From positions 1 through 64,000 of the forward strand of contig ONQB01000003.1 in assembly GCA_900319905.1 (NCBI GenBank): 64,000 nucleotides of DNA. Direction: 5' to 3'. The notes beneath the pieces are model-generated. The model was not told the DNA's origin and did no database searches. It was given only the letters and a program-made list of their open reading frames with translations. Source of the DNA: an uncultured Prevotella sp. (GTDB lineage Bacteria; Bacteroidota; Bacteroidia; Bacteroidales; Bacteroidaceae). The position numbers and the translations under genes were made by a program. Numbering within the stretch: position 1 is the first letter of the stretch; every line of letters starts with the position of its first letter. Below, piece after piece: positions 16,212 through 24,700 of this stretch.

Positions 16212-17534
16212 TCAGCGCATCAGAAGGGTGATGAGATAGCCCACGCCAATGGAGACGAAGGTGGTGACAAATCCCGGCAGCTGGAACGAGTGATTGATGA
16301 CATACTTGCCCACATGGGTGGTGCCCGTGCGGTCAAACTCCAGTGCCGCTACCTCCGTGGGATAGTTGGGGAGGAAGAAATAGCCGTTGACAGCAGGAAA
16401 CATCGCCACCAACAGCAGTGGATTGATGCCTAAGGCGATGCCCACGGGATAGAGCGTGGTGACAGTGGCTGCCTGAGAGAAGAGCATGATGCTCATCAGA
16501 AACAACGCTACAGCGAAGAGCATCGGCGCCGTGGAGACCATGCCGGAGAGCGCATGATTGATGGCTTCCGCATTGCCGGTATAGAAGGTTGATCCCATCC
16601 ACGCCACACCGAAGATGGCTATCACGGCATTCATGCCGGCCATAAAGATATTGCCCTTGGGCAGTTCCTTTACGCTGGTCTTGCCGACAAGCAGGATGAG
16701 GATGGCATCGCTCATCATCACCATCTCGATGGTCTCACTCATCGTCACGCCTTCTGGACGCAACGCAGGCACAAAGCCGAAGAGCACTACCAGAGCCACG
16801 CCAAGGAAAAAGGCAAGTACGGCACGCACCGCGCGCGGATTGTGCTCAGTCTCGGCCTCCTTGAGGTTATTGGTGTCGGCCACCGGGTCGATGAGTCCCT
16901 CATGCACCCGCCGCTGGTATTCCGGGTCGTCGATAAGTTCTTTGCCGACATGATTCTCTATGAACGCGGCCACAAGAATGGACACGAGGCTTGCTGGCAG
17001 ACAGACCATCAGAATAGTGCCAAGTTCGATGCCTTGTCCGCCGAGCATATCAGAGGAGATCATAGCCGCCATAGCTGCCGATACAGGACTGCTGGTAATG
17101 CCCAGCGATGCAGCAATGACCGACAGGCTCATGGGCCGCTCGGGCCGCGTTTTGTTGGCTTGGGCAATCTCGCTGATGATAGGCAACAGGCTATAGCAGG
17201 TATGGGCGGTGCCTGCGAAGACGCAGAAGGCGAAGCAGCACAGTGGACCATAGTAGGTGATGCGGTCGGGATGGCGGCGCAGGAACAGGGCGGCACGACC
17301 CACGAGATATTCCAGTCCACCCGTGGCCTGCAGAGCGGCCGAGGCAGTGATGACGGCTATGATGATGAGCATCACGTCAATAGGGGCCTTGCCAGGGGCA
17401 AGACCAAAGCCATAGACGAGAATGAAAGTGCCGAGCATGCCATAGATACCCAGTCCGACGCCGCCCACACGCGCACCGATGAAGATAAACACGAGGACGA
17501 CAAACAATTCTATCAGGATGAGAGCTGTTGCCAT
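16212..17534 (-). CDS. dcuB: anaerobic C4-dicarboxylate antiporter, DcuA/DcuB family
   Basis: This 440-residue inner-membrane carrier has ten or more hydrophobic segments and family blocks such as GGLEYLVGRAALFLRRHP, FAGTAHTCYSLLPIISEIA and ASLGITSSPVSAAMA. Dcu carriers exchange aspartate, fumarate or malate for succinate under anaerobic conditions. It is the first gene of the pair with the asparaginase. A minus-strand -7 box TATCTTTG lies at 17567-17574, 32 bases upstream of the start, and a divergent AraC-type regulator begins at 17663. DcuA and DcuB cannot be told apart with confidence here. Confidence 0.9.
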   Translation of the reverse strand: MATALILIELFVVLVFIFIGARVGGVGLGIYGMLGTFILVYGFGLAPGKAPIDVMLIIIAVITASAALQATGGLEYLVGRAALFLRRHPDRITYYGPLCCFAFCVFAGTAHTCYSLLPIISEIAQANKTRPERPMSLSVIAASLGITSSPVSAAMAAMISSDMLGGQGIELGTILMVCLPASLVSILVAAFIENHVGKELIDDPEYQRRVHEGLIDPVADTNNLKEAETEHNPRAVRAVLAFFLGVALVVLFGFVPALRPEGVTMSETIEMVMMSDAILILLVGKTSVKELPKGNIFMAGMNAVIAIFGVAWMGSTFYTGNAEAINHALSGMVSTAPMLFAVALFLMSIMLFSQAATVTTLYPVGIALGINPLLLVAMFPAVNGYFFLPNYPTEVAALEFDRTGTTHVGKYVINHSFQLPGFVTTFVSIGVGYLITLLMR

Positions 17535-17566
17535 TTAGAATATGATATTAGGTTGAAATCCTGATG

Positions 17567-17574
17567 CAAAGATA
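17567..17574 (-). promoter_or_regulatory. -7 element for the dcu-ans genes
   Basis: Plus strand CAAAGATA, i.e. TATCTTTG on the minus strand, matching TAnnTTTG. It sits 32 bases before the Dcu start. No clear -33 element at 19-21 bp. Confidence 0.45.
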
Positions 17575-17615
17575 AGGTTTTCAAAAGGAATATTTTTAAA
17601 AAAGCAATCGCATTT

Positions 17616-17647
17616 TTTGTTAATTCCAAAACTCTTTGCTATTTTTG
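17616..17647 (+). promoter_or_regulatory. sigma-ABfr promoter of the AraC-type regulator
   Basis: TTTG at 17616-17619, a 20-bp spacer and TATTTTTG at 17640-17647 match the consensus fully. Its place just before 17663 shows that translation must start at the ATG at 17663 and not further upstream. Confidence 0.75.
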
Positions 17648-17662
17648 TCGCAACATACAAAC

Positions 17663-18547
17663 ATGAACAACCGAGGAAACCTTAGCTTGCCACAGCTTGC
17701 CGAGCGCTATCACATCAGTGACATCTTTGGCGGCAGTGTAGCCTACTTCTCATCTAAAGAAGGCGGTGAACGTGACTTACGTGCCTTCACCAACAGCATC
17801 AGCTGCCATGAACTGCACCTCATCCGTGCCGGACGGGCATCCATCACCGCCAACGGCAAGCGCATAGAACTGCATGAGGGCGACCTGATGCTCATGCATC
17901 CTTTTCAATCCGTCGACTGCTCATTTCCCGATGACACAGAGACAGAGGGTCTGCTGCTGGAGGATGGCTTCTACCAACAGCTCATGCAACTCGATGGCGG
18001 GGATGCACCAGTGCCGCCCAAGAGCAACGAAGGACCATGCGTCTATCATCTCAATACAGCACAGGTGACAGAGCTCAGCGGCATCTTCCAACAGATCAGA
18101 CGCACCATCCGCTACGTACATATCTATAAAGTAGAGATGCTGCGATCGCTGGTGCACGTCTGTCTGCTCTTCATCAGCGAACTGCCCTACGACCGCCGCC
18201 TCATAGCGCCCGACCTCAGACACAAGCAGGACATACTGAAGATATTCTTTTTCCTGGCACGAAAGCACTTCCGCCAACATCGACAGATAGGCTTCTATGC
18301 CGACAAACTCAACATCACGACGACCTATCTCAGCCGGGTGGTGCGTGAACTCACGGGTAACACCATCAACAACTATCTCAACAACCTTGCCTTTGAGGAA
18401 GCCTGCAACCTGCTGCGCTCGACTGACATGACCATTGGAGAAATTGCCTTCTCTCTGGCCTTCAGCGACCAGAGCGCCTTCACCAACTTCTTCAAAGCAC
18501 ACGCCGGATGCACACCGAAAGCTTATCAGAAGACTGCCATTTCCTAA
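17663..18547 (+). CDS. AraC-family transcriptional regulator
   Basis: A 294-residue regulator. The N-terminal part, about residues 1-160, looks like a cupin-type sensor (HELHLIRAGRASITANGKRIELHEGDLMLMHP). The C-terminal two-HTH domain (about 195-290) has the pattern GFYADKLNITTTYLSRVVRE, TINNYLNNLAFEEACNLL, and IAFSLAFSDQSAFTNFFKAHAG followed by TPKAYQK. It is divergent from the dcu-ans genes with the two promoters only about 45 bp apart, so it may control them, although AraC proteins often act elsewhere. The start is fixed by the promoter at 17616-17647. Confidence 0.88.
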   Translation: MNNRGNLSLPQLAERYHISDIFGGSVAYFSSKEGGERDLRAFTNSISCHELHLIRAGRASITANGKRIELHEGDLMLMHPFQSVDCSFPDDTETEGLLLEDGFYQQLMQLDGGDAPVPPKSNEGPCVYHLNTAQVTELSGIFQQIRRTIRYVHIYKVEMLRSLVHVCLLFISELPYDRRLIAPDLRHKQDILKIFFFLARKHFRQHRQIGFYADKLNITTTYLSRVVRELTGNTINNYLNNLAFEEACNLLRSTDMTIGEIAFSLAFSDQSAFTNFFKAHAGCTPKAYQKTAIS

Positions 18548-18623
18548 AATTAAGCTTTTCACGGCCCATATAACATAAATTGTCTACCAAACGGCAAACA
18601 TCGTTAAAGTTTGGCGGCGAATG

Positions 18624-18654
18624 ATTGCACATTGACTTTAATAGCCTACCTTTG
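18624..18654 (+). promoter_or_regulatory. sigma-ABfr-like promoter of the small hypothetical gene
   Basis: ATTG at 18624-18627, a 19-bp spacer and TACCTTTG at 18647-18654. The -33 box has one mismatch. It would give a leader of about 70 bases to the ATG at 18733. Confidence 0.55.
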
Positions 18655-18732
18655 CATTGCATGAGGCAAGAAAATAGCCTGCATGCCCTTACAAGAACAT
18701 AACAATAACCTCTAAAAGAAAGGATCAAAGCT

Positions 18733-19056
18733 ATGAAAATCAACAACAAGATGAACTTGAAGATCAATAAGGATATCAAGAGTTATATACACGATCTCAC
18801 CGACCTGGTGTGGAACTTCATTCGCAACCGTGCCATCTATCCCGCCAATGCCGTGCTGGCCGTGCAGCGCGAACTGGCCTGCAACGTCTTCGACTCGCCC
18901 GACAACTGCCGAGAATGCGACTTCTATGCTCCCGGTCTGCTCATCACCCACAACGACAAAGGCTCCGTCGTTCCCAACTATGCCATGATCAAAAGTATCG
19001 CCAAGCGGTATTATGGCGCACCCAATAATCCATGTGGATGGAGAGGAGAACCTTAG
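18733..19056 (+). CDS. hypothetical protein, small and cytoplasmic
   Basis: This 107-residue protein is not recognised. It is rich in Asn, Lys and Ile at the start and has five Cys: one in ACNVFDSP, two spaced CRECDF, and one near the end in NNPCGWRG. No signal peptide or membrane helix is seen. An AAAGGA sequence lies about 10 bases before the ATG, and a promoter-like element is at 18624-18654, so it seems to be a real single-gene unit. A Cys-rich segment around residues 50-65 could bind a metal, but that is a guess. Confidence 0.6.
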   Translation: MKINNKMNLKINKDIKSYIHDLTDLVWNFIRNRAIYPANAVLAVQRELACNVFDSPDNCRECDFYAPGLLITHNDKGSVVPNYAMIKSIAKRYYGAPNNPCGWRGEP

Positions 19057-19113
19057 CGCACCATACTTTTCATTCACCAATGCGTCACCCATAAAAGAAA
19101 GTGAGGAAAATCA

Positions 19114-19232
19114 TGTCCTGGCTTTCGCTCCCCAATGGAGCTATGGGTCTAAATCTATGGGGTAGCCTTACGAGCAAGCTCGACGGCTATCCCATAGATT
19201 TAAACCCTTCCCCTGCACCTATGGTGCATAAA
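19114..19232 (-). repeat. dispersed double-hairpin element, copy A
   Basis: Reverse-oriented member of a three-copy family. A 17-bp stem (19151-19167 with 19185-19201, one mismatch that could be G-U) carries an apical CGAGC/GCTCG loop region; beside it is the small GCTCC-ATTG-GGAGC hairpin followed by GAAAGCC. Confidence 0.75.
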
Positions 19233-19320
19233 ATATAAATGGCAATTTGCAATAATCGACCATGAAGATTATCAAGCGATTTTTCCGACAGTCTTATTTT
19301 ATGCCCGAAGGGCAATTTTG

Positions 19321-19468
19321 CGCGAAGCGATTTTCGTCATCGACAGGTTTGACACCTTGGGTGTGGGTCTAAAGTTACGGGATAGCCTGCGAGCTTGCTC
19401 GGAAGGCTATCCCGTAACTTTAGGCACAAAGCTCCATCGGGAGCGAAAGCCTGCCGATGACTATTTTC
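19321..19468 (+). repeat. dispersed double-hairpin element, copy B
   Basis: Forward member of the same family, facing copy A across about 90 bases. The stem AAAGTTACGGGATAGCC (19371-19387) pairs perfectly with 19405-19421 around the conserved GCGAGCTTGCTCG loop. It is preceded by GCGAAGCGATTTTCGTCATC and followed by GCTCCATCGGGAGC. Confidence 0.8.
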
Positions 19469-19588
19469 TTTTTCTTCACCTGGTTTTGATTATAGAACTT
19501 AAGCCACAAGGTTGCCGAGTGCACCAGTATTATTGACCGAAACGACAAAAAAACATGGTCATACCAACATCATTCAAAGAATAATTCG

Positions 19589-19596
19589 TAACTTTG
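19589..19596 (+). promoter_or_regulatory. -7 element of the glutaredoxin-like gene
   Basis: TAACTTTG, 30 bases before the ATG at 19627. It rules out translation starting upstream of it. A -33 box is not evident. Confidence 0.5.
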
Positions 19597-19626
19597 GCCC
19601 CAATATACAACCAAACGATTACAACT

Positions 19627-19929
19627 ATGATTAAGATTTATGGCATGCCTTCCTGCCCCTATTGCGCTTATGTCGACGAGCAGGTGAAGGGCGACAAGCG
19701 ATTTAAGGTTATCAACATCGGTGAAGACGTGAGGTACATGGGTGCCTTCATGCGGCTGCGTGACAAGAGTGCAGCCTTCGACCACTCCAAAGAGATTGGC
19801 GACATCGGCATCCCCGCCTTCGTACTGGAAGACGGCACCGTCACGCTCAAGCCTGAAGACGTGGGTCTCAAAGAGTACGATCCCAACGAGAGCGGCCCCT
19901 CATGCAGTCTTGACGGTAAAGGCTGCTGA
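19627..19929 (+). CDS. glutaredoxin-like thiol protein
   Basis: The 100-residue protein has a thioredoxin-fold start, IKIYGMPSCPYCAYVDEQV, with the redox motif CPYC at residues 9-12, and the cis-Pro loop GIPAFVLEDGTVTL. It ends with an unusual Cys-bearing tail, GPSCSLDGKGC. No signal peptide is present, so it acts in the cytoplasm on disulphides or mixed thiols. The family is widespread in Bacteroidales, where it is usually annotated as glutaredoxin-related. It has its own -7 box at 19589-19596 and appears to be a single gene. Confidence 0.85.
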   Translation: MIKIYGMPSCPYCAYVDEQVKGDKRFKVINIGEDVRYMGAFMRLRDKSAAFDHSKEIGDIGIPAFVLEDGTVTLKPEDVGLKEYDPNESGPSCSLDGKGC

Positions 19930-19956
19930 TACGGCGACCCAGCAGGTGCCCTTTCT

Positions 19957-20047
19957 GAAGTCCGGAAGTTCAGAAGTCCGGAAGCACAGTCATAAGTAAT
20001 ATGTTATTATCAGATGCTTGAACACATGATTGGACTTCCGGACTTCG
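19957..20047. repeat. (GAAGTYCR)n hairpin element
   Basis: Three GAAGTYCR-type 8-bp units, a centre containing CAGTCATAAGTAATATG and TTATTATCAGATGCTTG, then the inverse units (GGACTTCCGGACTTC). It lies between the glutaredoxin gene and the DUF3298 gene and could end transcription. Confidence 0.75.
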
Positions 20048-20146
20048 CAGTCAAGCATTTAGCTTGTTCATTATCGATTCCCATTCTATCTTTTGTCCCT
20101 AATAAAAGAAGACGCTTTTTTTAGAAATTCACATAAACTTATTGAT

Positions 20147-21319
20147 ATGACAAAGCAAACATTTATTGCATTGTTAGCAGCTATCCTGACATTGCTGCCA
20201 GGGGAGACTTCTGCAAAAGAGAAAATTGTGAACTACACAGAGGTGAGGAATTATTTCCATATCAATGGTACTACCTTGCCTTTCAACCAGTTGATCACCA
20301 CACAGGCCGACTTCGACAAATACTTCTCTCCAGCTGCCGTGATGGGTAAGAACGGAGAACCCACAAAGGTGGACTTCCGCAAACAAATAGTAATGGCTAT
20401 CGTGCTCGCTGAGACCGACAGGACGGCAGAGATAAAGGACCTGAAAATTGTCGATACAGGGAAGAGTGAATATTCAGGAAAGAATGAGCTCCACCTTAAA
20501 TATACGGTGAACTACGGTCCCCGCCAGTCGTATGTCGTGGAGCCCATGTATCTCGTCGCCATCAATGCGAAGTATCGTGATTACACGGTCTACGACGAGG
20601 GTGTTGTGACACAGGCTGACGAAAGTTCATCATCTGACTTCCGCAATGTGCACTACGTGGGATACAACAGTCATATCGACCTCAGCATTGACTACCCCAC
20701 CTCTCAGGGCAATCTTCGCAATGCCGTCCTCGACTATGAGTCAGCACTTCTCAAGGGTGCATCCGACTTCTTCTGCCCACAGGACGGTCCTTCCACGCCT
20801 GGCTATTCCGGTGAAAAGGGAGACGCTGACAAGATGTTCAACTACTATATCGGTCAATTGACAACGAACATGAAAGGTCTGGACAAGGCCAACGACATGC
20901 CCTACCGTCCCTGCTCCATGCAGTATAAGATACTCCGCACCGATGAGACGGACCGGTACCTTACTTTGGAAGCTAACGGCTATGGCTATACAGGTGGCGC
21001 GCACGGTCAGGGCCTGAACAAGGGTGTCACCTTCAACAAGGCTACAGGTAAGAAAGCGGAACTGGTGAAGAAGACGGTGGAACTACAAAAGCTTATCACC
21101 TCCCGTCTGCCCAAAGACTTAGTCGATGGCTATACGCAGGACAAACCCGTGCCATTTCCAGCCAATGACATCTTCTTTAAAAATGGTACAATTGTTTTCC
21201 TCTACGAGTCAGACGAGATAGCCTGTCATGCTGCGGGACAAATCATGGTGACCTTCTATCCCGCCGAGATACAGAATTATCTCACCGAAGAGGGTAAGAT
21301 TCTCACGGAGATGAACTGA
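20147..21319 (+). CDS. exported DUF3298 (RsiV-like) domain protein
   Basis: A 390-residue protein with a signal peptide (MTKQTFIALLAAILTLLPGE, likely cleavage after TSA). Residues about 30-170 form a beta-rich domain with a PrcB-like look (QIVMAIVLAETDRTAEIKDL). The C-terminal 200 residues match the DUF3298/DUF4163 arrangement: the YTGGAHGQGLNKGVTFN segment and the final YESDEIACHAAGQIMVTFYPAEI. This fold occurs in anti-sigma RsiV, where it binds lysozyme, and in many exported Bacteroidetes proteins of unknown role. The start at 20147 is chosen because it opens the signal peptide; a frame upstream lacks one. Flanked by repeats on both sides, it is a single gene. Confidence 0.8.
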   Translation: MTKQTFIALLAAILTLLPGETSAKEKIVNYTEVRNYFHINGTTLPFNQLITTQADFDKYFSPAAVMGKNGEPTKVDFRKQIVMAIVLAETDRTAEIKDLKIVDTGKSEYSGKNELHLKYTVNYGPRQSYVVEPMYLVAINAKYRDYTVYDEGVVTQADESSSSDFRNVHYVGYNSHIDLSIDYPTSQGNLRNAVLDYESALLKGASDFFCPQDGPSTPGYSGEKGDADKMFNYYIGQLTTNMKGLDKANDMPYRPCSMQYKILRTDETDRYLTLEANGYGYTGGAHGQGLNKGVTFNKATGKKAELVKKTVELQKLITSRLPKDLVDGYTQDKPVPFPANDIFFKNGTIVFLYESDEIACHAAGQIMVTFYPAEIQNYLTEEGKILTEMN

Positions 21320-21323
21320 TTTC

Positions 21324-21680
21324 AGAAGTCCGGAAGAATAGAAGTCCGGAAGTTCAGAAGTCTAGTCATATGCACTAGCATCTAATAACCCAAACAACAA
21401 GGTATTATTATTGTAATTCAAGTTTCGCAAGCTAACAATTACTTTCATCCAAGCCAGCCGCATGCAGGGGCCGGTCTTGTGCCGGCCCTCAAAAAATGTT
21501 CGACATATTTTTAAAAGCTCAAGTTTTGGAAATTAAGTAATTCCTTGCAGGGGCGCCCCTTGTGGCCGTCCGCAACCTTTCCTTGGAAAAGTTATTTTTT
21601 GGTTGCGGAAATATACTTCCGAAACTTGAATTATTGTAATGACTGGACTTCCGGACTTCTGAACTTCCAGACTTCTCAAT
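21324..21680. repeat. (GAAGTYCR)n hairpin element, split by an insertion
   Basis: Left arm of GAAGTYCR units from 21324, centre with AGTCATATGCACTAGCATC and TATTATTATTGTAA, and right arm of inverse units from about 21640 to 21680. The centre is interrupted by the element at 21417-21630. Confidence 0.8.
21417..21630. mobile_element. MITE-like element with inverted ends and 9-bp target duplication
   Basis: The 214-bp insert starts TTCAAGTTTCGCAAG and ends with the inverse (CTTCCGAAACTTGAA, one mismatch). It is flanked by TTATTGTAA at 21408-21416 and again at 21631-21639. The same host repeat at 25995-26020 has TATTATTATTGTAATGACTGG uninterrupted, which is the empty site. Inside are GGGCCGG/CCGGCCC and TCCGCAACC/GGTTGCGGA inverted pairs but no ORF of note, so it needs a transposase from elsewhere. 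Confidence 0.78.
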
Positions 21681-21766
21681 TCTTTATTTCTATCCTTCGT
21701 TGACAATTTTATGATCAAACGTTTAAAATAACAGAAGAGAAAACCTAAAATATAAAATAAATAACC

Positions 21767-21774
21767 TATCTTTG
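21767..21774 (+). promoter_or_regulatory. -7 element of the SusD-SusE/F fusion gene
   Basis: TATCTTTG, 26 bases before the ATG at 21800. No good -33 box at the usual distance. Confidence 0.45.
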
Positions 21775-21799
21775 CAATCGAACCCATTGAACAACTTAT

Positions 21800-24700
21800 A
21801 TGATACAGGAGACTAAATTAACTCAAATAATAAAGGCAATGAGACATTTTACCATTCTCTTCATGCTGACGCTGTTGTCTGTCAGTATGAACGCCGCGGA
21901 CGTATTCCGCCAAGACTCCATCTACGAGCGGGTGTATCAGAATCTGTTCACCGGATCCGTGAATGTCAACGACCCAAATGATTACTGCGACCTTCATGGT
22001 TTAGATGAGGGCACATCCAACTTCATGCGCCAACTCTTCACCTTTGAGGAGCTCACCAGCGACGAGGCTTATTGCTCTTGGGGTGACTACGGTATTTCGG
22101 ATGCCAATGCCAACAAAGTCAGCGCACTCAGTCCCATACTCTACGGATTATGGATGCGCATCTACAAAGGCATTGACCTGTGCAACTATTTCTTGGAACA
22201 GACCGCAACGCTCACCGATGCCGCAACGCTCACGCAGCGTGCCTCTGTACGTGCGATGCGGGCGCTCTACTACTATCACGCCCTCGACCTCTTCGGCAAT
22301 CCGCCATTGACAACCTCCACCACCGACAAAGGACAGCAGGTGGGCAGAGAAGCGCTATTCAACTTTCTCATTGACGAGCTGAAGGCTGTTGAGCCGGACG
22401 TTCCTGACGCTCAAGCCAGCACCTCCGCCGATGCAGGCTATGGCTACGTCAACAAGGGCGTCGTGTGGATGTTGTTGGCCCGTCTCTATCTCAATGCCGA
22501 AGTCTATACCGGCACTGCTCATTGGGCAGAGGCGGCCGCTTATGCCAAGAAGATCATCGACTGCAATGCCTATCATCTGTCAACAACGACCGTCAACGGC
22601 TGGTCGGGCTATCAGCAGCTCTTCATGGGCGACAATGGAGAGAGTGACGCCGCCAAGGAGATGATTCTGCCCATCCGTCTCGACGGCAACGGACCAAACA
22701 GTTGGAGCACACTGTTCTTCATTGCAGCTATGTCAAACAATAGGGAATATATCAATCCCGACGGAGTTACTATGGGTAACGGAAGCAGTCAAGCCTGGGG
22801 AGGCTATAGCTCGCGCAAGCCACTAATAGAACGTTTCTTCCCCGGCGGCAATGTTCCGGAAGCACATATTTACCAAATGCCCGCTAAGGCTGAGGATGAC
22901 CGTGCCCTCATTGAGAACAGTCCGAAAAAGGATGAAAACTATGTCGAGACCTACTTTGGCGACTCTCCCTATCTCGTCAAGTTCAATAACTTCCACAGCG
23001 ATGGTTCTGCCGGACATAACACAACTTTTGCCGACACCGATATCCCGCTGATGCGCTATGCCGAGGCACTGATGACCTATGCCGAAGCCATGTACCGAAT
23101 GGGAGACACCTCAACGGCCCTTCATTACATCAACATGGTACGCACCCGCGCCCATGCCAAACCGCTCACCTCGCTGACGCTCAGCGACCTCACCGACGAA
23201 TGGAGTCGTGAGTTCTACTACGAGGCCCGCCGACGTACTGACATGATACGCTTCAACATATTAAAAGGAAAAAGCTTCAGAAGACTGCTGCCTATCCCAG
23301 AAAACGTAATCAACAATCAGCCAGACCTAGTACAGAATCCTGGCTATAAAGTGACGGACGCAACTGATGTAAAGTTTATTCAGCCATCGTTTGCCCATGA
23401 GACCATCACTGTTGACTCTATCGTAGCATTGTCGTTTGCATGGCATTCCATCACTCAAGAGGAAGCTGACATCCACTACACCTTGTCCATCGGCAAGGAC
23501 CGTCATAACAGCCTGCCATTCACATCAGAGGACACCACAGCGACCATCAGCGCCAAGGACTTACAGTCAGCAATGGAACAGTGCTTTCCAAGCCTCACAG
23601 AGGCTGATATGAAAGTCTATTGCACGGCCTATTGCGGCAGCGAAGAATACTCGACCGATTCTATGACAATACATGTCTTTGCTTCGGAGAAGTTAAACCT
23701 CCCAATCAAAGATCCTTGGTACATCATCGGCACTTGCATCGGCGACGGAAGTTGGCAAAACTCTGTTGAGGGTGTTGGTCATTCTATGTATCCACTTGAC
23801 TACAGAGACAATATTATCTATTTCCAAGCAGGAGACCAGTTTAAGTTGGTCAAGGGCTTTGGTTGGGACAACCAGTGGGGAAGCTGGAGCGGCAACTACC
23901 AGGACCTTACGCGAAATGATGGCGCAAGCAATAACATTACCATCCCTGATGCCGGTTGGTATAACATTGACATGTCTAACGACTGGCCGAGCATAACTCC
24001 GCTCACCGACTACAAGGAGACCGTCTACAACAATGTATCACTCACAGCCGGCTCACAGACCTTTACCTTGAAGCCCATCAGCAACAAGGAGCACGAGGTG
24101 GAATACTTCGCACAGGTCACCATCGACAATAAGAGCAAGATAAGCATCAATGCTGACGACACTATCTTGGTCAAAGACGCAACCGTAAAGGCTGGAACAT
24201 ACAATGTCTTTGTCAATACACAGAGCCTGAACTACAGCGTCTCCAACGCCGACGGATACAACGAAGATGATGCCAAGAACAACATTGTCAGCACCTTGGA
24301 ATCCATTCCCGCCACAAGCGTAGGTGTCATCGGACTTGGGCGCGACGACGACAGCGTGCAGGTGGTGAACATCGGCCGTATCAACCCCACGGATGAGGTC
24401 CACAACATCGTCTTGGTGATTGGCAACAAGGAGATAGCTCTCACCGATGACGGCAAATGCACCTTCCGTGACATCGCAGGCATTACCGCTGCGCGCGTGC
24501 GGTTCTACGCTGAATACAAGAGCGGTGACGTCACAACCCGCAGATGGTCGGACTATTTTGATCTGTCGACTAAAGTCGTTCCATTGGCAACGATGGTCAA
24601 CAGCGACGGTAAGCGCTATGGCATGGCAGGAGACAACGAAATCATTGGCTATGGCTACCTCTCAGGCAGTGTCACCGTGGAATACGGCGACCTGAGCTGG

